From assembly GCA_021324155.1 (NCBI GenBank), contig JAJPJQ010000027.1, positions 21,885 through 85,884 of the forward strand: 64,000 bases of DNA, in the 5' to 3' direction. Source of the DNA: Pseudomonadota bacterium (GTDB lineage Bacteria > Desulfobacterota > Binatia > UBA9968). The notes under the pieces were generated by a model. That model did not search any database. It saw only the letters and a list, made by a program, of their open reading frames with translations, and had not been told where the DNA came from. Both the position numbers and the translations under genes were made by a program. Positions 24,327-33,062 of the stretch are shown in pieces (position 1 is the first letter of the stretch; each line of letters starts with the position of its first letter).

Positions 24327-25088
24327 ATGTTTCCTTATCGCGACGAAAATGAGACCCAGCGGCCGGCGGTGGTCACGCTCGCGATCATCGCCGTCAACGT
24401 CCTCGTTTGGCTGTTGATTCAGGGCGCCGGCTCGGAGGCGAGCGTGGCGGCTTCGATATGCAATCTCGGTCTGATCCCCGGCGAGCTCACCGGCGCTCTG
24501 GCGCCCGGCACGAACGTGCCGCTCGGTGAGGGACTTGCCTGCGTGGCAGGGTACGGTCGCGGTCTCGTGCATCTCTTCACTCACATGTTCCTGCACGGGT
24601 CGTGGATGCATCTGCTCGGCAACATGTGGTTTCTGTGGCTCTTCGGCAACAACATCGAAGACTCGATGGGCCACTTTCGCTTTCTTCTTTTTTATCTTTT
24701 GTGCGGGCTTGCCGCAGCCTTCGCACAGATCTCCACCGGCCCGGATGCGGCCGTCCCGATGGTCGGCGCCTCAGGGGCGATCAGCGGCGTCATGGGCGGA
24801 TACCTGCTACTCTATCCGAAGGTTCGCGTCTACACGCTCGTGCCGATCGGCTTTTTTATTACCTCGCTGGCGCTCCCAGCGTGGGTCATGCTGGGTTATT
24901 GGTTTGTGCTCCAATTTTTCAGCGGCATCGCCGCCTTTGGCGGCCAAATGGGCGGCGTGGCGTTCTGGGCCCATGTCGGCGGCTTCGTGGCCGGCATCGT
25001 GCTCATCAAGCTTTTCGCGCGCGGTGACTATATCGACGAGCACCAGGCGCAACGCTGGCGGCCGCGAAGCGTTATCGGCGGGTACTGA
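24327..25088 (+). CDS. Rhomboid-family intramembrane serine protease
   Basis: A 253-residue membrane protein with six or so transmembrane helices. It has the rhomboid landmarks HMFLHGSWMHLLGNMWFLWL (~92-111), the catalytic serine in GASGAISG (~148-155) and the catalytic histidine in FWAHVGGFVAG (~222-232). It cleaves substrates within the membrane; its substrate is unknown. AGGAGG lies just before the ATG, a strong ribosome-binding site. It is transcribed away from the membrane-protein gene at 24154, across 172 bases in which I see no other feature. Confidence 0.92.
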   Translation: MFPYRDENETQRPAVVTLAIIAVNVLVWLLIQGAGSEASVAASICNLGLIPGELTGALAPGTNVPLGEGLACVAGYGRGLVHLFTHMFLHGSWMHLLGNMWFLWLFGNNIEDSMGHFRFLLFYLLCGLAAAFAQISTGPDAAVPMVGASGAISGVMGGYLLLYPKVRVYTLVPIGFFITSLALPAWVMLGYWFVLQFFSGIAAFGGQMGGVAFWAHVGGFVAGIVLIKLFARGDYIDEHQAQRWRPRSVIGGY

Positions 25089-25140
25089 GATATGAAGGAC
25101 TTTGCGGCGGCGGCGATTCTTCGAAACGCTGCCGGGAATT

Positions 25141-26088
25141 TTATCCCGCTTTTAGTCGTTCCTCGATATGGCCTGAGGGGGATGAGTCGTTGCCTGAGCG
25201 GTACTCCCGGATCGTCTTGGTAAAGTTCGCAAGAAGAGCCGATTCGTTCTGAGGTCTCCACGTGAGTGCGAGCTCCAGCTTTGGATACGCCGCGGGCAAG
25301 TCGCAGCAGACGACGCCGGGAATACTATGCGTCGAAGTATACGGCAAAATCGTGATTCCTAAACCGGCGGCCACGAGCCCCAAAACCGTGGAAGGATGAT
25401 CGGCTTCGTGGCGGATATTGAGCCGCAGCCCGTTGCGGTGATAAAAGCTGATGACGTAATCGTAAAAGACCTGCCCGCTCTCGCGCTTAAATAAAACGTA
25501 AGGCTCATCGGCAAGCTCAGCGATCTCGACTCGCCCCGAAGCGGCGAAGCGGTGGTTTTGCGGCACGAGGACGACGAGCGGCGGTTTAAGAATAATCTCC
25601 GTCTTTAAACGCCCTGTGCGCGCCGGCCGTCCGAAGTCCGAGGTCCAAAGCACGAAGCCCGCGTCGATCGCCCCCGCATGGAGCGCTTCGAGCTGCCCCT
25701 CGGCGCTGAGACTGCGCACGTCGAGGTGCACGTCCGGAAAGCGCTCACAGAAGTCCCTGATCATGAACGGAAGCGGAGTTAAAACCGACCAAGGCATCCA
25801 CCCGATCAACAACCGTCCTGCTTCGCCGCGCTGTACGCGGCGGGTTCTTGCCACGGCGTCCTCGCTCTGCTGCAGCAGCGCGCGCGCCTCGAGCAAAAAA
25901 ACTTTGCCGATACTCGTCAGCTCTACCCGTCGGCGCGTCCGGTGGAAAAGCATCATGCCCAATTCGCGTTCCAAAATTTGTATCTGCTGGCTAAGCGGGG
26001 GCTGCGTGATGTGCAATTTTTTCGCCGCACGGCCGAAGTGAAGCTCCTCCGCAACAGTGACGAAGTACTTCAAACGCTTTAAATCCAT
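25141..26088 (-). CDS. LysR-family transcriptional regulator
   Basis: A 315-residue regulator. It has an N-terminal winged helix (MDLKRLKYFVTVAEELHFGRAA, then ITQPPLSQQIQILERELG) and a C-terminal substrate-binding effector domain. It belongs to the CatR/BenM-like side by general look (DLKRLKYF...HFGRAAKKLHITQPPLSQQI), a group that often senses aromatic compounds; that assignment is inferred. I start at ATG 26088 because the family almost always begins MDL/MEL; the frame extends to 26124. No enzyme gene adjoins it in an obvious target position. The nearest divergent gene is the zinc-ribbon protein at 26216. Confidence 0.92.
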   Translation of the reverse strand: MDLKRLKYFVTVAEELHFGRAAKKLHITQPPLSQQIQILERELGMMLFHRTRRRVELTSIGKVFLLEARALLQQSEDAVARTRRVQRGEAGRLLIGWMPWSVLTPLPFMIRDFCERFPDVHLDVRSLSAEGQLEALHAGAIDAGFVLWTSDFGRPARTGRLKTEIILKPPLVVLVPQNHRFAASGRVEIAELADEPYVLFKRESGQVFYDYVISFYHRNGLRLNIRHEADHPSTVLGLVAAGLGITILPYTSTHSIPGVVCCDLPAAYPKLELALTWRPQNESALLANFTKTIREYRSGNDSSPSGHIEERLKAG

Positions 26089-26093
26089 GACGC

Positions 26094-26111
26094 ATCTTTT
26101 ATATGAAAGAT
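26094..26111. promoter_or_regulatory. Palindrome next to the LysR start (possible autoregulatory site)
   Basis: ATCTTT-N6-AAAGAT, which fits the T-N11-A pattern of LysR-type boxes, lies 5 bases upstream of the regulator's start codon in an AT-rich 127-base gap. Its closeness to the start suits autorepression. No experimental support; the arms are only six bases. Confidence 0.35.
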
Positions 26112-26215
26112 ATATTAATGGCAAATAAAAAATCTATTGGACAAATCATAGACGCATCAGCTATGTCAGATTCAAGGAGCTCAGGTCTCCCACTTAATCG
26201 TGTAGCCGAGATTTT

Positions 26216-26413
26216 ATGGCTTCTCAAAGGATTTGTTTGCTTAGGTGCTTTGCTTGCTCCGCGGAGTTTGAAAAGCAGCTGGACTCCGGCGAGGCAATCA
26301 CCTCAGCTGCGCGTGAAGCGGAGTGTCCTAAATGCGGCCACCAGCCGAAGCTGACCAGGCCGGGCGATCTCTGGAGCGCCGTAGACGTTCACCACATTAT
26401 CGGAATGAAATAG
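26216..26413 (+). CDS. Small zinc-ribbon-like protein
   Basis: 65 residues with two CxxC knuckles, C11-C14 (RCFACSAEF) and C37-C40 (ECPKCGHQP), separated by a 22-residue helix-like linker (EKQLDSGEAITSAAREA). This is a typical small rubredoxin-knuckle zinc fold. The tail is VDVHHIIGMK. No ribosome-binding site is obvious upstream. It may be a nucleic-acid or protein-binding accessory; no function is assigned. A frame from 26103 in another register covers the same DNA but lacks any motif. Confidence 0.6.
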   Translation: MASQRICLLRCFACSAEFEKQLDSGEAITSAAREAECPKCGHQPKLTRPGDLWSAVDVHHIIGMK

Positions 26414-26431
26414 CGCTAGGATATCGATACT

Positions 26432-26447
26432 TTAGGGGACACTGCCA
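26432..26447. repeat. Second copy of the AGGGGACAC-type motif
   Basis: TTAGGGGACACTGCCAG-like text lies in the 79-base gap between the zinc-ribbon gene and the convergent opp genes. It shares TAGGGGACAC with the site at 19775. It is either a degenerate element end or chance. Confidence 0.25.
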
Positions 26448-26492
26448 GATACGCCTCGCTCGCTTCAAGTTCGAAGACGTTCGGACTCTCTT

Positions 26493-27338
26493 CTACAATC
26501 GTCTTGTTTTCGGGTCGAGAATATCGCGCAGTCCGTTCCCGAGAAAATTGAACGAGAGGATTGTCAGGAAGATCGCCGTCGCGGGAAAGAAGATGAGATG
26601 CGGGTAGCTGCGCATCGCGCGCCAGCCGTCCTGCGCAAGCGTCCCCCAGCTCGTTCCCCAGTTGCTATAAGGATCGTTGATCCCGAGACCGATGAAGCTC
26701 AGCGTCGATTCCGCCAGGATCGCCGCCGGTATGCTGAACGTGAGCGTCACGAGCAGCTGCGCGAAGATATTCGGAAGAATATGCCGCAACAGGACGCGGG
26801 CGTGCGAAGCGCCGATCGAGCGCGCGCTCTCGACATACACGAGCTCTTTGGCCTGGAGCACCTGCCCGCGGGCGACGCGAGCGAACCGCACCCACGAAAT
26901 GAAGCCGAGCGCGATCAGGACACCGACGATATTCCGCCCCAAAAAGAGCGACAGCAACACGAATATCAAAAGATCCGGCAGGCCGTAGAATATATCGACA
27001 ATCCGCATCAGCAGATTGTCGACCGATCCCCCGGCGTAGCCCGACAGAAGTCCATATAATGTCCCGACGATCAGCGCGACGAGCGCGGTGCCGATGCCTA
27101 CCGTCAGCGACACGCGCGCGCCGTAAAGAATCCGGGTGAAAAGGTCGCGCCCGAGCTCGTCGGTGCCGAACCAGTGATTCGTGCCCGGACTTTCGAGCAT
27201 GCGATTTTCCTCCAGACCGCCGGGAGTATACGGAGAAATTGCCGGCGCGAGGAAACCAACCGTCATGACAAGGAGAATGAACGCCAGACTTAAAGCAAAA
27301 GTCGGTGAGCGCCAGCGCGCCGGAATAGTTTTCGCCAT
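26493..27338 (-). CDS. Oligopeptide/dipeptide ABC transporter permease (OppC/DppC type)
   Basis: A 281-residue inner-membrane permease. A short cytoplasmic N-terminus is followed by LAFILLVMTVGFLAPAI and the OppC signature NHWFGTDELGRDLFTRILYGARVSL. The cytoplasmic EAA-like loop is VYVESARSIGASHARVLLRHILPN. I start at ATG 27338; GTG one codon earlier is possible. Its start lies six bases after the stop of the OppB-type gene. With the next two genes it forms oppA-B-C on the minus strand; no OppD/OppF ATPase genes are present in the window. Confidence 0.93.
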   Translation of the reverse strand: MAKTIPARWRSPTFALSLAFILLVMTVGFLAPAISPYTPGGLEENRMLESPGTNHWFGTDELGRDLFTRILYGARVSLTVGIGTALVALIVGTLYGLLSGYAGGSVDNLLMRIVDIFYGLPDLLIFVLLSLFLGRNIVGVLIALGFISWVRFARVARGQVLQAKELVYVESARSIGASHARVLLRHILPNIFAQLLVTLTFSIPAAILAESTLSFIGLGINDPYSNWGTSWGTLAQDGWRAMRSYPHLIFFPATAIFLTILSFNFLGNGLRDILDPKTRRL

Positions 27339-27344
27339 CACGGT

Positions 27345-28262
27345 TCAGCGGGTGCGCACGCGTGGGTCAACGACCGAATAAAGCATATCGACCGCGAGAT
27401 TCGCGCATACGAGAATCGCCGTGTAGACCAGCGTCACGCCCATGACCAGGGGGTAGTCGCGGTCTGTCACCGCGGTGATAAAGAACCGGCCCATGCCGGG
27501 AATCGCGAAGACGTATTCGATGACGAAAGAGCCCGCGACGAGAATCGCGAACAGCGGGCCGAGGAGCGTCAAGACCGGAATGAGGGAGTTTCTCAGCGCG
27601 TGCTTGAAGAGAACCAACGCCTCGCGGACGCCTTTGGCGCGCGCGGTGCGGATGAAATCTTCGCCGAGCGTTTCGAGCATCGACGAGCGCAAGAGATACG
27701 TTAGCTGCGCGCACGGCATCGCGCCCAGCGTGATCGCCGGCAGCACCGCGCTGCCCGGAGATCCCCAGCGCGCCGCCTGAAACCACCCGAGCTTGAGCGA
27801 AAAAATCCAGATGAGCACCGCGCCGAGGATGAAATTCGGCAGCGAGATGCCGAGCGTCGCCATCGTCGTGCAGGCGCGGTCGATCCAGCGATCGTGCCAC
27901 GCGGCGGCCGCGACGCCTAGCGGGAGGGAAACCGCCAAGGCTAGGGCGAGGGCGAATATGCCGAGAAACATCGACGGCGGGAGTGTATCCCGGACGACGT
28001 CGGCGACCGTGCGGTCGATGTATTTATAAGATGGGCCGAGGTCGCCGGCGGCGATGCCGCGTATGTAGCGCGCGTACTGCGCGAGAAACGGCTCGTTGAG
28101 ATGATACTTCGCCTCGATATTCGCCATGACTTCCGGCGGCAGGCGCCGGTCCCGGTCGAAGGGGCCGCCGGGAAGCAGGCGGAGCAAAGCGAACGTGAGC
28201 GTCGCCACGACCCACAGGACGGCGACACCGTGGAGCAGGCGCTTTATGAGGAAAGGGGCCAT
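27345..28262 (-). CDS. Oligopeptide/dipeptide ABC transporter permease (OppB/DppB type)
   Basis: A 305-residue inner-membrane permease starting MAPFLIKRLLHGVAVLWVVA, with the GGPFDRDRRLP loop that follows TM1 in this family. The EAA-like loop EDFIRTARAKGVREALVLFK and the terminal NLAVDMLYSVVDPRVR are hallmarks. It pairs with the OppC-type permease downstream. A 91-base gap of repeated GTGAG words separates it from oppA, possibly lowering permease expression relative to the binding protein. Confidence 0.93.
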   Translation of the reverse strand: MAPFLIKRLLHGVAVLWVVATLTFALLRLLPGGPFDRDRRLPPEVMANIEAKYHLNEPFLAQYARYIRGIAAGDLGPSYKYIDRTVADVVRDTLPPSMFLGIFALALALAVSLPLGVAAAAWHDRWIDRACTTMATLGISLPNFILGAVLIWIFSLKLGWFQAARWGSPGSAVLPAITLGAMPCAQLTYLLRSSMLETLGEDFIRTARAKGVREALVLFKHALRNSLIPVLTLLGPLFAILVAGSFVIEYVFAIPGMGRFFITAVTDRDYPLVMGVTLVYTAILVCANLAVDMLYSVVDPRVRTR

Positions 28263-28315
28263 GAGCCGGTGCGAAGTGAGGCGCGAGATGTGAGGAGTAA
28301 ACGGAGAAGAGAGTC

Positions 28316-28357
28316 GTGAGTCGTGAAATCGCGAGTTCTTATCCGCTCACGGCTCAC
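28316..28357. repeat. Imperfect inverted repeat of GTGAG words between oppA and oppB
   Basis: GTGAGTCGTGA (28316-28326) pairs with TCACGGCTCAC (28347-28357) with one mismatch. The whole 28270-28360 stretch is made of GTGAG/GTGAA/CTCAC words. On the minus strand it begins within the oppA stop and could form an mRNA hairpin that adjusts the binding-protein to permease ratio. It belongs to the same general class as the tracts at 14221, 35761 and 35983. Confidence 0.5.
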
Positions 28358-29952
28358 TTCTCACTCCTCGCTTTTACGTTGCGCAGCACGAGTCGGCCCA
28401 TCGAATTGTATTCGAGGCCGGTATAGTGCGGATTCAGAAGCGTGCTCTCGGAGGTGCTGAAGAGCGGCACGATCGGAACATCGACCTCGCATAAAATTTT
28501 CTGCGCGTCGTTGTAGAGGCGCACGCGTTTTTGCTCGTTCATTTCTCGCGCCGCCTGCTCGAGCAGCTGATCGTAACGGCTGTTTTTCCAGCGACTATAG
28601 TTCTGCGGACTGTACGAGGCGAACAGCTTGATGAAGTTGTCGGGATCGGGGTAGTCCGCGCCCCAGCCGGCGCGGAAAATCGCCGGCGGGTCGTTTTGGA
28701 GACGCTTCAGGTACACTTTCCATTCGAGATTCTCCAGGCGCACCAGCACGCCGAGGTTCCGTTTCCACATCCCTTGGACCGCCTCGGCGACGGTCTTTTT
28801 GTCATCCAGCGTATTATAGATGAGCGTCACCGCGGGAAAGCCTTTACCCTCGGGATAACCCGCTTCGCGGAGCAGGCGGCGCGCCTCGGGCGGGTTGTAG
28901 GGCAGGCCGATCTTCGCGTTGTAGGCGAGCATGCCGGGCGGAATCCATGAGGTGGCGGCTTGCTCGCCACCACGCAGCAGCGAGGGTAGAAAGTTGCGGT
29001 CGATCGCCATCGCGAACGCCTTGCGCACGCGCACATCGTCGAAAGGTTTCTTGTTGACGGCGAAGCCGTAGTACTCGCCGCGCAGCTGCGGCACGTGCTG
29101 GAACCCTTGCGCCTTGGCTAGCCGCGGTTTTTCGAGAATCGGGATACTGTGGTTATCGAGGAAATCGAGCTGCCCCTGCTCGTAGAGCGCCAGCGCCGTG
29201 GTCATCTCGTTCACCATCATCATCTCGACGTTGTCGATCGCCGGCTTGCCGAGAAAGAAATTCGGATTGGCCTTGAGCCGTATTTCGTTTTCGTGCTTCC
29301 ACGACGAGAGCAGGAACGGCCCGTTGGTTACGATGTTGTCCGGCTCGGTCCATTTCGAGCCGTATTTTTCCACAGCATCACGGCGTTGCGGAAACGTCAC
29401 TTCGAAGGTCATGAGGGAGAGAAAATACGGCGCGGGATTTTTGAGGCGCACTTCCAGTGTCGTATCGTCGAGCGCCGAGACGCCGACCTCTTTGTCGTCG
29501 GTAATCTTGCCGTGGTTGTATTCCTCGGCGTTCACGATGTCGAAGAGCGTATACGAGTACTCGGAGGCGGTCTTCGGGTCGAGCAGCCGCTTCCAGGAGA
29601 ATTCGAAGTCGCCGGCGACGACTTTCTTGCCGTCGCTCCACGTCGCGTCCTCGCGCAGGTGAAAAATAATTCTTTTGCCGCCGTCGACCACGTCCCACGA
29701 CTTCGCGATGACCGGAGCGGGCTTCAAAGTTTTATCGAACTCCGCGAGGCCGACCATGAGATTCGCGATTACGTTGAACGAGACGTGGTCGGTCGCGAGC
29801 GACCAGTCGAGGCTCGGCGGCTCGGTGCCTAAATTGACGCGAAACGTCTTGCCGTCCGCGCTCCCGGAATTGCGGTTACAAGCGGCGACAACGAGCAGGA
29901 AAACGAGCGGGAGAATCAGGCGGCAAAGGGATTTTCCGAATGAAAATGTCAA
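28354..29952 (-). CDS. Oligopeptide/dipeptide-binding lipoprotein (OppA/DppA type, SBP family 5)
   Basis: A 532-residue lipoprotein; signal LPLVFLLVVAAC gives a lipobox with Cys25. The family opening (KTFRVNLGTEPPSLDWSLATD) and a middle VRKAFAMAIDRNFLP are typical. It captures di- or oligopeptides or other extended ligands for the permeases downstream. The start is a TTG at 29952 with no clear ribosome-binding site; no ATG gives a complete leader. It is divergent from an M19 dipeptidase across 80 bases, a sensible pairing of peptide import and cleavage. Confidence 0.92.
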   Translation of the reverse strand: MTFSFGKSLCRLILPLVFLLVVAACNRNSGSADGKTFRVNLGTEPPSLDWSLATDHVSFNVIANLMVGLAEFDKTLKPAPVIAKSWDVVDGGKRIIFHLREDATWSDGKKVVAGDFEFSWKRLLDPKTASEYSYTLFDIVNAEEYNHGKITDDKEVGVSALDDTTLEVRLKNPAPYFLSLMTFEVTFPQRRDAVEKYGSKWTEPDNIVTNGPFLLSSWKHENEIRLKANPNFFLGKPAIDNVEMMMVNEMTTALALYEQGQLDFLDNHSIPILEKPRLAKAQGFQHVPQLRGEYYGFAVNKKPFDDVRVRKAFAMAIDRNFLPSLLRGGEQAATSWIPPGMLAYNAKIGLPYNPPEARRLLREAGYPEGKGFPAVTLIYNTLDDKKTVAEAVQGMWKRNLGVLVRLENLEWKVYLKRLQNDPPAIFRAGWGADYPDPDNFIKLFASYSPQNYSRWKNSRYDQLLEQAAREMNEQKRVRLYNDAQKILCEVDVPIVPLFSTSESTLLNPHYTGLEYNSMGRLVLRNVKARSEK

Positions 29953-29963
29953 GGATATAGCGC

Positions 29964-29992
29964 TTGCGAAGCGATTGGTTTGCCGATATTAG
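29964..29992 (+). promoter_or_regulatory. Candidate sigma-70-type promoter for the dipeptidase gene
   Basis: TTGCGA (29964-29969) and TATTAG (29987-29992) are separated by exactly 17 bases, each matching four of six consensus positions. It lies about 40 bases before the ATG at 30033, in the gap divergent from oppA. Base-level evidence only. Confidence 0.35.
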
Positions 29993-30032
29993 TACCGCAA
30001 GGATCGTCTATCTTCAAGCGAAAAGGAAAGAT

Positions 30033-31064
30033 ATGGACGCGCGTGAACTCCTTAAGAAACATGTCGTCGTCGAAGGACACCGTGACGTATACGAACAGCT
30101 CTATCGCAAGTCCGTCGGCGAAGAATCGCCGATCCGCGACGGGATCGCTCCGAGGCTCATTCGCGACGGCATCAATCTATGCGTCTACGCGATCAGCGGC
30201 GATTCCTATTCGCACACACAAAACACCGGCCGGTATTTGGAGACTGCGCTCGAAAATATCGACATGTTCCTCGAAGAGGCGCCGCGCTCCGAGGGAATGA
30301 TCTCGATGGTCCGGACGCGCTCCGACCTGCCGGAGAAAGTCCAGCCCGGGCAGATCTCGTTCATTCTGCATTTCGAAGGCGGCATGCCGCTCCAGGGGAG
30401 CATCCACCAGCTGAGGAACTTCTACCGCCTCGGGCTCCGCTCTATGCAGCTTACCTGGAACTTCCGCAACGAGCTCGGCGACGGCGTATGGGAAAACCGC
30501 ACGAAGGGGGGCCTCACCAACTTCGGCGTCGAGGTGATCAAGGAGATGAATCGTCTCGGCATGATCGTGGACCTGGCGCATATGAACCGGGAAGGATTTT
30601 TCCAGGCGCTCGATGTCGCGCAGGCGCCGCTCATCGTGAGCCACGCCAACGCGTGCGGCATGCTCGACAACCCGCGCAACCTCGCCGACGACCAGATCAA
30701 GGCGATCGCCGACCAGGGCGGCCTCGTGGGCATCCTCGCGCTGCCCGAGCGCACGGCGAAAAAGGACGCGACCATCGAAGACCTTCTCGACCATATCGAT
30801 TATATGGTCAATCTCGCCGGCATCGAGCACATGGCGCTCGGCATGGACTTCATCAAGTACGACGGCCCGCGGACGCTCAAAGACCGCCATCATCCGCTGC
30901 ACGAGCGGACTTACGTCAAGGACTTCGAGGAGATCGAAGATCTGCCGAACCTGATCGATCGCCTGCAGCGCCGCGGCTACAAGGAAAGCGACATAGCGCT
31001 CATCCTCGGAGGCAATTATCTACGCGTGCTGAAAACCATTCTGCCGGAACAGTCGGTTATCTAA
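30033..31064 (+). CDS. M19-family (renal-type) dipeptidase
   Basis: A 343-residue cytoplasmic metallodipeptidase. Binuclear zinc ligands are visible: HxD in VEGHRDVYE (~13-15), the bridging Glu in LHFEGG (~113), His in DLAHMNREG (~186), His in IVSHANACG (~207) and the catalytic-site Asp in LGMDFIKYDG (~266). It cleaves dipeptides or related amides. AAAGGAAAG precedes ATG 30033; the frame extends upstream to 29964 but without a ribosome-binding site. It is followed after 16 bases by another binding protein, and is divergent from oppABC. Confidence 0.9.
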   Translation: MDARELLKKHVVVEGHRDVYEQLYRKSVGEESPIRDGIAPRLIRDGINLCVYAISGDSYSHTQNTGRYLETALENIDMFLEEAPRSEGMISMVRTRSDLPEKVQPGQISFILHFEGGMPLQGSIHQLRNFYRLGLRSMQLTWNFRNELGDGVWENRTKGGLTNFGVEVIKEMNRLGMIVDLAHMNREGFFQALDVAQAPLIVSHANACGMLDNPRNLADDQIKAIADQGGLVGILALPERTAKKDATIEDLLDHIDYMVNLAGIEHMALGMDFIKYDGPRTLKDRHHPLHERTYVKDFEEIEDLPNLIDRLQRRGYKESDIALILGGNYLRVLKTILPEQSVI

Positions 31065-31080
31065 CCGGAAGGAGTCTTCC

Positions 31081-32031
31081 ATGCGGCAAGCGCTTCGCTG
31101 GACCCTGTTCGTAGTTTTCCTTTTGGCCTTGCCTGCGCTCGCCGGCGCCAAAATCGTTGTCGGGCTTTCCTCCGTCAACATCGCCTTCCTGCCCGTTTAC
31201 GTCACCCAGGAAAAAGGCTTCTTCAAGGACGAGGGACTCGACGTCGTTTTCGTCATGTTCAACGCCGGCGCGACTAACATCCAGGCGCTCGCCGGCGGCG
31301 ACGTGCAGATCATGGGCAGCGCCTTCGTCGAGACGATCGGCGGGCGCGCGAGCGGCATCGTGGACGTAAAGAACTTCTGGGGCATCAGCAACATCATGCC
31401 GTTCCAGCTTTACTCGAATCCCAATTTCAAATCGATGAAAGACGCGAAGGGGAAGCGCTTCGCGATCAGTCGCTTCGGCTCGCTGACGGATTATCTCACG
31501 CGCGCGACGGTGCAGCACTTCGGGATTAATCCGAAAGAGGTGACAATACTGCAAATCGGCAGCACGCCGGCGCGCTTCGCGGCGCTGGAGGCCGGCGGCG
31601 TCGATGCCAGCATCGTGTGGTTTCCCGTTACCGAGATCGCCAAAGCGAAAGGCTACAACAAGCTCTTCGACCTGAAGGAAATTTTCCCGCAGTGGCCTTA
31701 CGAGACCTTCGCCGCGCGAGAGACGTGGCTCGCGAAGGAAAAGGACCAGGTGACGCGCTTCCTCCGCGCTTATCAGCGCGGCGTCCGCCACACGCACGAA
31801 AACAAACAGGATGCGATCGCCGCCATCAGGAAGTACGTCAAGATGGATCCGGCGATGGCGCCGGCCGGATACGACGAGTACAAAGATTCCTTTCCGATAA
31901 ACGGCGAGATCGCCGAGAAGCCGGTTCCGACCGTGATTCAGGAGGAATTCGACGCCGGCCGCATCAAGCGCAAGTTCTCGCTCGACGAACTGATCGATAA
32001 ATCTTTCATGAAAGCATTGGGAGGAAAATAA
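31081..32031 (+). CDS. NMT1/THI5-like substrate-binding protein (SBP-11)
   Basis: A 316-residue exported protein; leader MRQALRWTLFVVFLLALPAL with cleavage near AGA. Motifs: QEKGFFKDEGLDVVFVMFNA, IQALAGGDVQIMGSAFVETI and AKGKRFAISRFGSLTDYLT. The pocket segment is LEAGGVDASIVWFPVTEIAK, with Trp-Phe where most siblings have SPP, so the ligand may differ. Strong ribosome-binding site GGAAGGAG. It forms a pair with SBP-12 four bases downstream and lies upstream of an amidohydrolase and a UbiD enzyme. Confidence 0.9.
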   Translation: MRQALRWTLFVVFLLALPALAGAKIVVGLSSVNIAFLPVYVTQEKGFFKDEGLDVVFVMFNAGATNIQALAGGDVQIMGSAFVETIGGRASGIVDVKNFWGISNIMPFQLYSNPNFKSMKDAKGKRFAISRFGSLTDYLTRATVQHFGINPKEVTILQIGSTPARFAALEAGGVDASIVWFPVTEIAKAKGYNKLFDLKEIFPQWPYETFAARETWLAKEKDQVTRFLRAYQRGVRHTHENKQDAIAAIRKYVKMDPAMAPAGYDEYKDSFPINGEIAEKPVPTVIQEEFDAGRIKRKFSLDELIDKSFMKALGGK

Positions 32032-32035
32032 ATCG

Positions 32036-33049
32036 ATGCGCGCGGCGCTTGCGATCGTCTTTGCCTGCCTCGTTTGGGTCCACGGCGAGGCTCGCGCCGC
32101 GTCGGCACCGGGGAAGATCGTCATCGCCCACGCGGCGATGAACGCCCGCGTCGCGCCGCTTTGGGTGGCCGAGGATCACGGCTTTTTCGCCAAATACGGC
32201 ACTCCGGCGAGTACGATTTTCATCCGGCAGGCGCCGATACTCGTGGCCGCGCTCACCGCCGGCGACGTGAAGGTGGGCTACACGGGCGGCAGCTCGGTGC
32301 TGGCCGCCGTCATGGGCGGCGCCGATCTCAAAATGGTCGCGACGCTGACGAACCGGCTCGGCTACGACCTCGTCGCCGCGCCGTCAATCAAGACTTCCAA
32401 GGATCTTCGCGGCAAGCGCTTCGGCGTGCAGAGCATCGGCGGGACGCTGTGGATGGCCGGCATGCTCGGCCTCGAGCACGTCGGCATCGACCCCAACCGC
32501 GACGACGTCAAAGTCCTCGTCATCGGCGATCAGACCGTGCTGGCGCAGGCGCTGGAAGCCGGCCACATCGATGCGACGATCCTGGACGGCGTCTTCAGCC
32601 GCCGTCTGAAGCAAAAAGGCTATACGATTTTATCGGAGCTTTACGACAGCGGCATCCCGTTCTCCGGGCAGGCGATCGTCGTGCGCGCGCCGTACCTCCA
32701 AGAGCAGCGCGGGACTATGGAAAACATTCTTAAAGGGCTGGTTGAAGGGATCGCGTTCACGCTCGCGCCGAAAAACAAGGCGCAGGTCATCGCCACGTTC
32801 AGCAAACACCTCAAGATTTCCGATCCGGCGGTCGCCGAGGAAGGATATATCGACATCGTCAGGAACACCGATCGCGTGCCTTATGCCGGCCCCGACGGCT
32901 TGCGCAATATCCAGCGGTTCATGAAGCTTCGCACCCCGGCGGCGGAAAAGATCAAGATCAACGAAGTTATCGACGACAGCATCCTCAAAGGCCTCGAGCG
33001 GAGCGGCTTTGTCGCCCGCCTTTACGAGAGCTACGGCATGAAATACTGA
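32036..33049 (+). CDS. NMT1/THI5-like substrate-binding protein (SBP-12)
   Basis: A 337-residue exported protein; leader MRAALAIVFACLVWVHGEARA. It belongs to the subgroup with WVAEDHGFFAKYG, FIRQAPILVAALTAGDVKVG and a C-terminal DDSILKGLERSGFVARLYES. The pocket text is LEAGHIDATILDGVFSRRLK, again not SPP. Its start is four bases after the SBP-11 stop. With the next gene 13 bases away, it is probably in an operon with the amidohydrolase. Confidence 0.9.
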   Translation: MRAALAIVFACLVWVHGEARAASAPGKIVIAHAAMNARVAPLWVAEDHGFFAKYGTPASTIFIRQAPILVAALTAGDVKVGYTGGSSVLAAVMGGADLKMVATLTNRLGYDLVAAPSIKTSKDLRGKRFGVQSIGGTLWMAGMLGLEHVGIDPNRDDVKVLVIGDQTVLAQALEAGHIDATILDGVFSRRLKQKGYTILSELYDSGIPFSGQAIVVRAPYLQEQRGTMENILKGLVEGIAFTLAPKNKAQVIATFSKHLKISDPAVAEEGYIDIVRNTDRVPYAGPDGLRNIQRFMKLRTPAAEKIKINEVIDDSILKGLERSGFVARLYESYGMKY

Positions 33050-33062
33050 AAAGGAGAGCACC

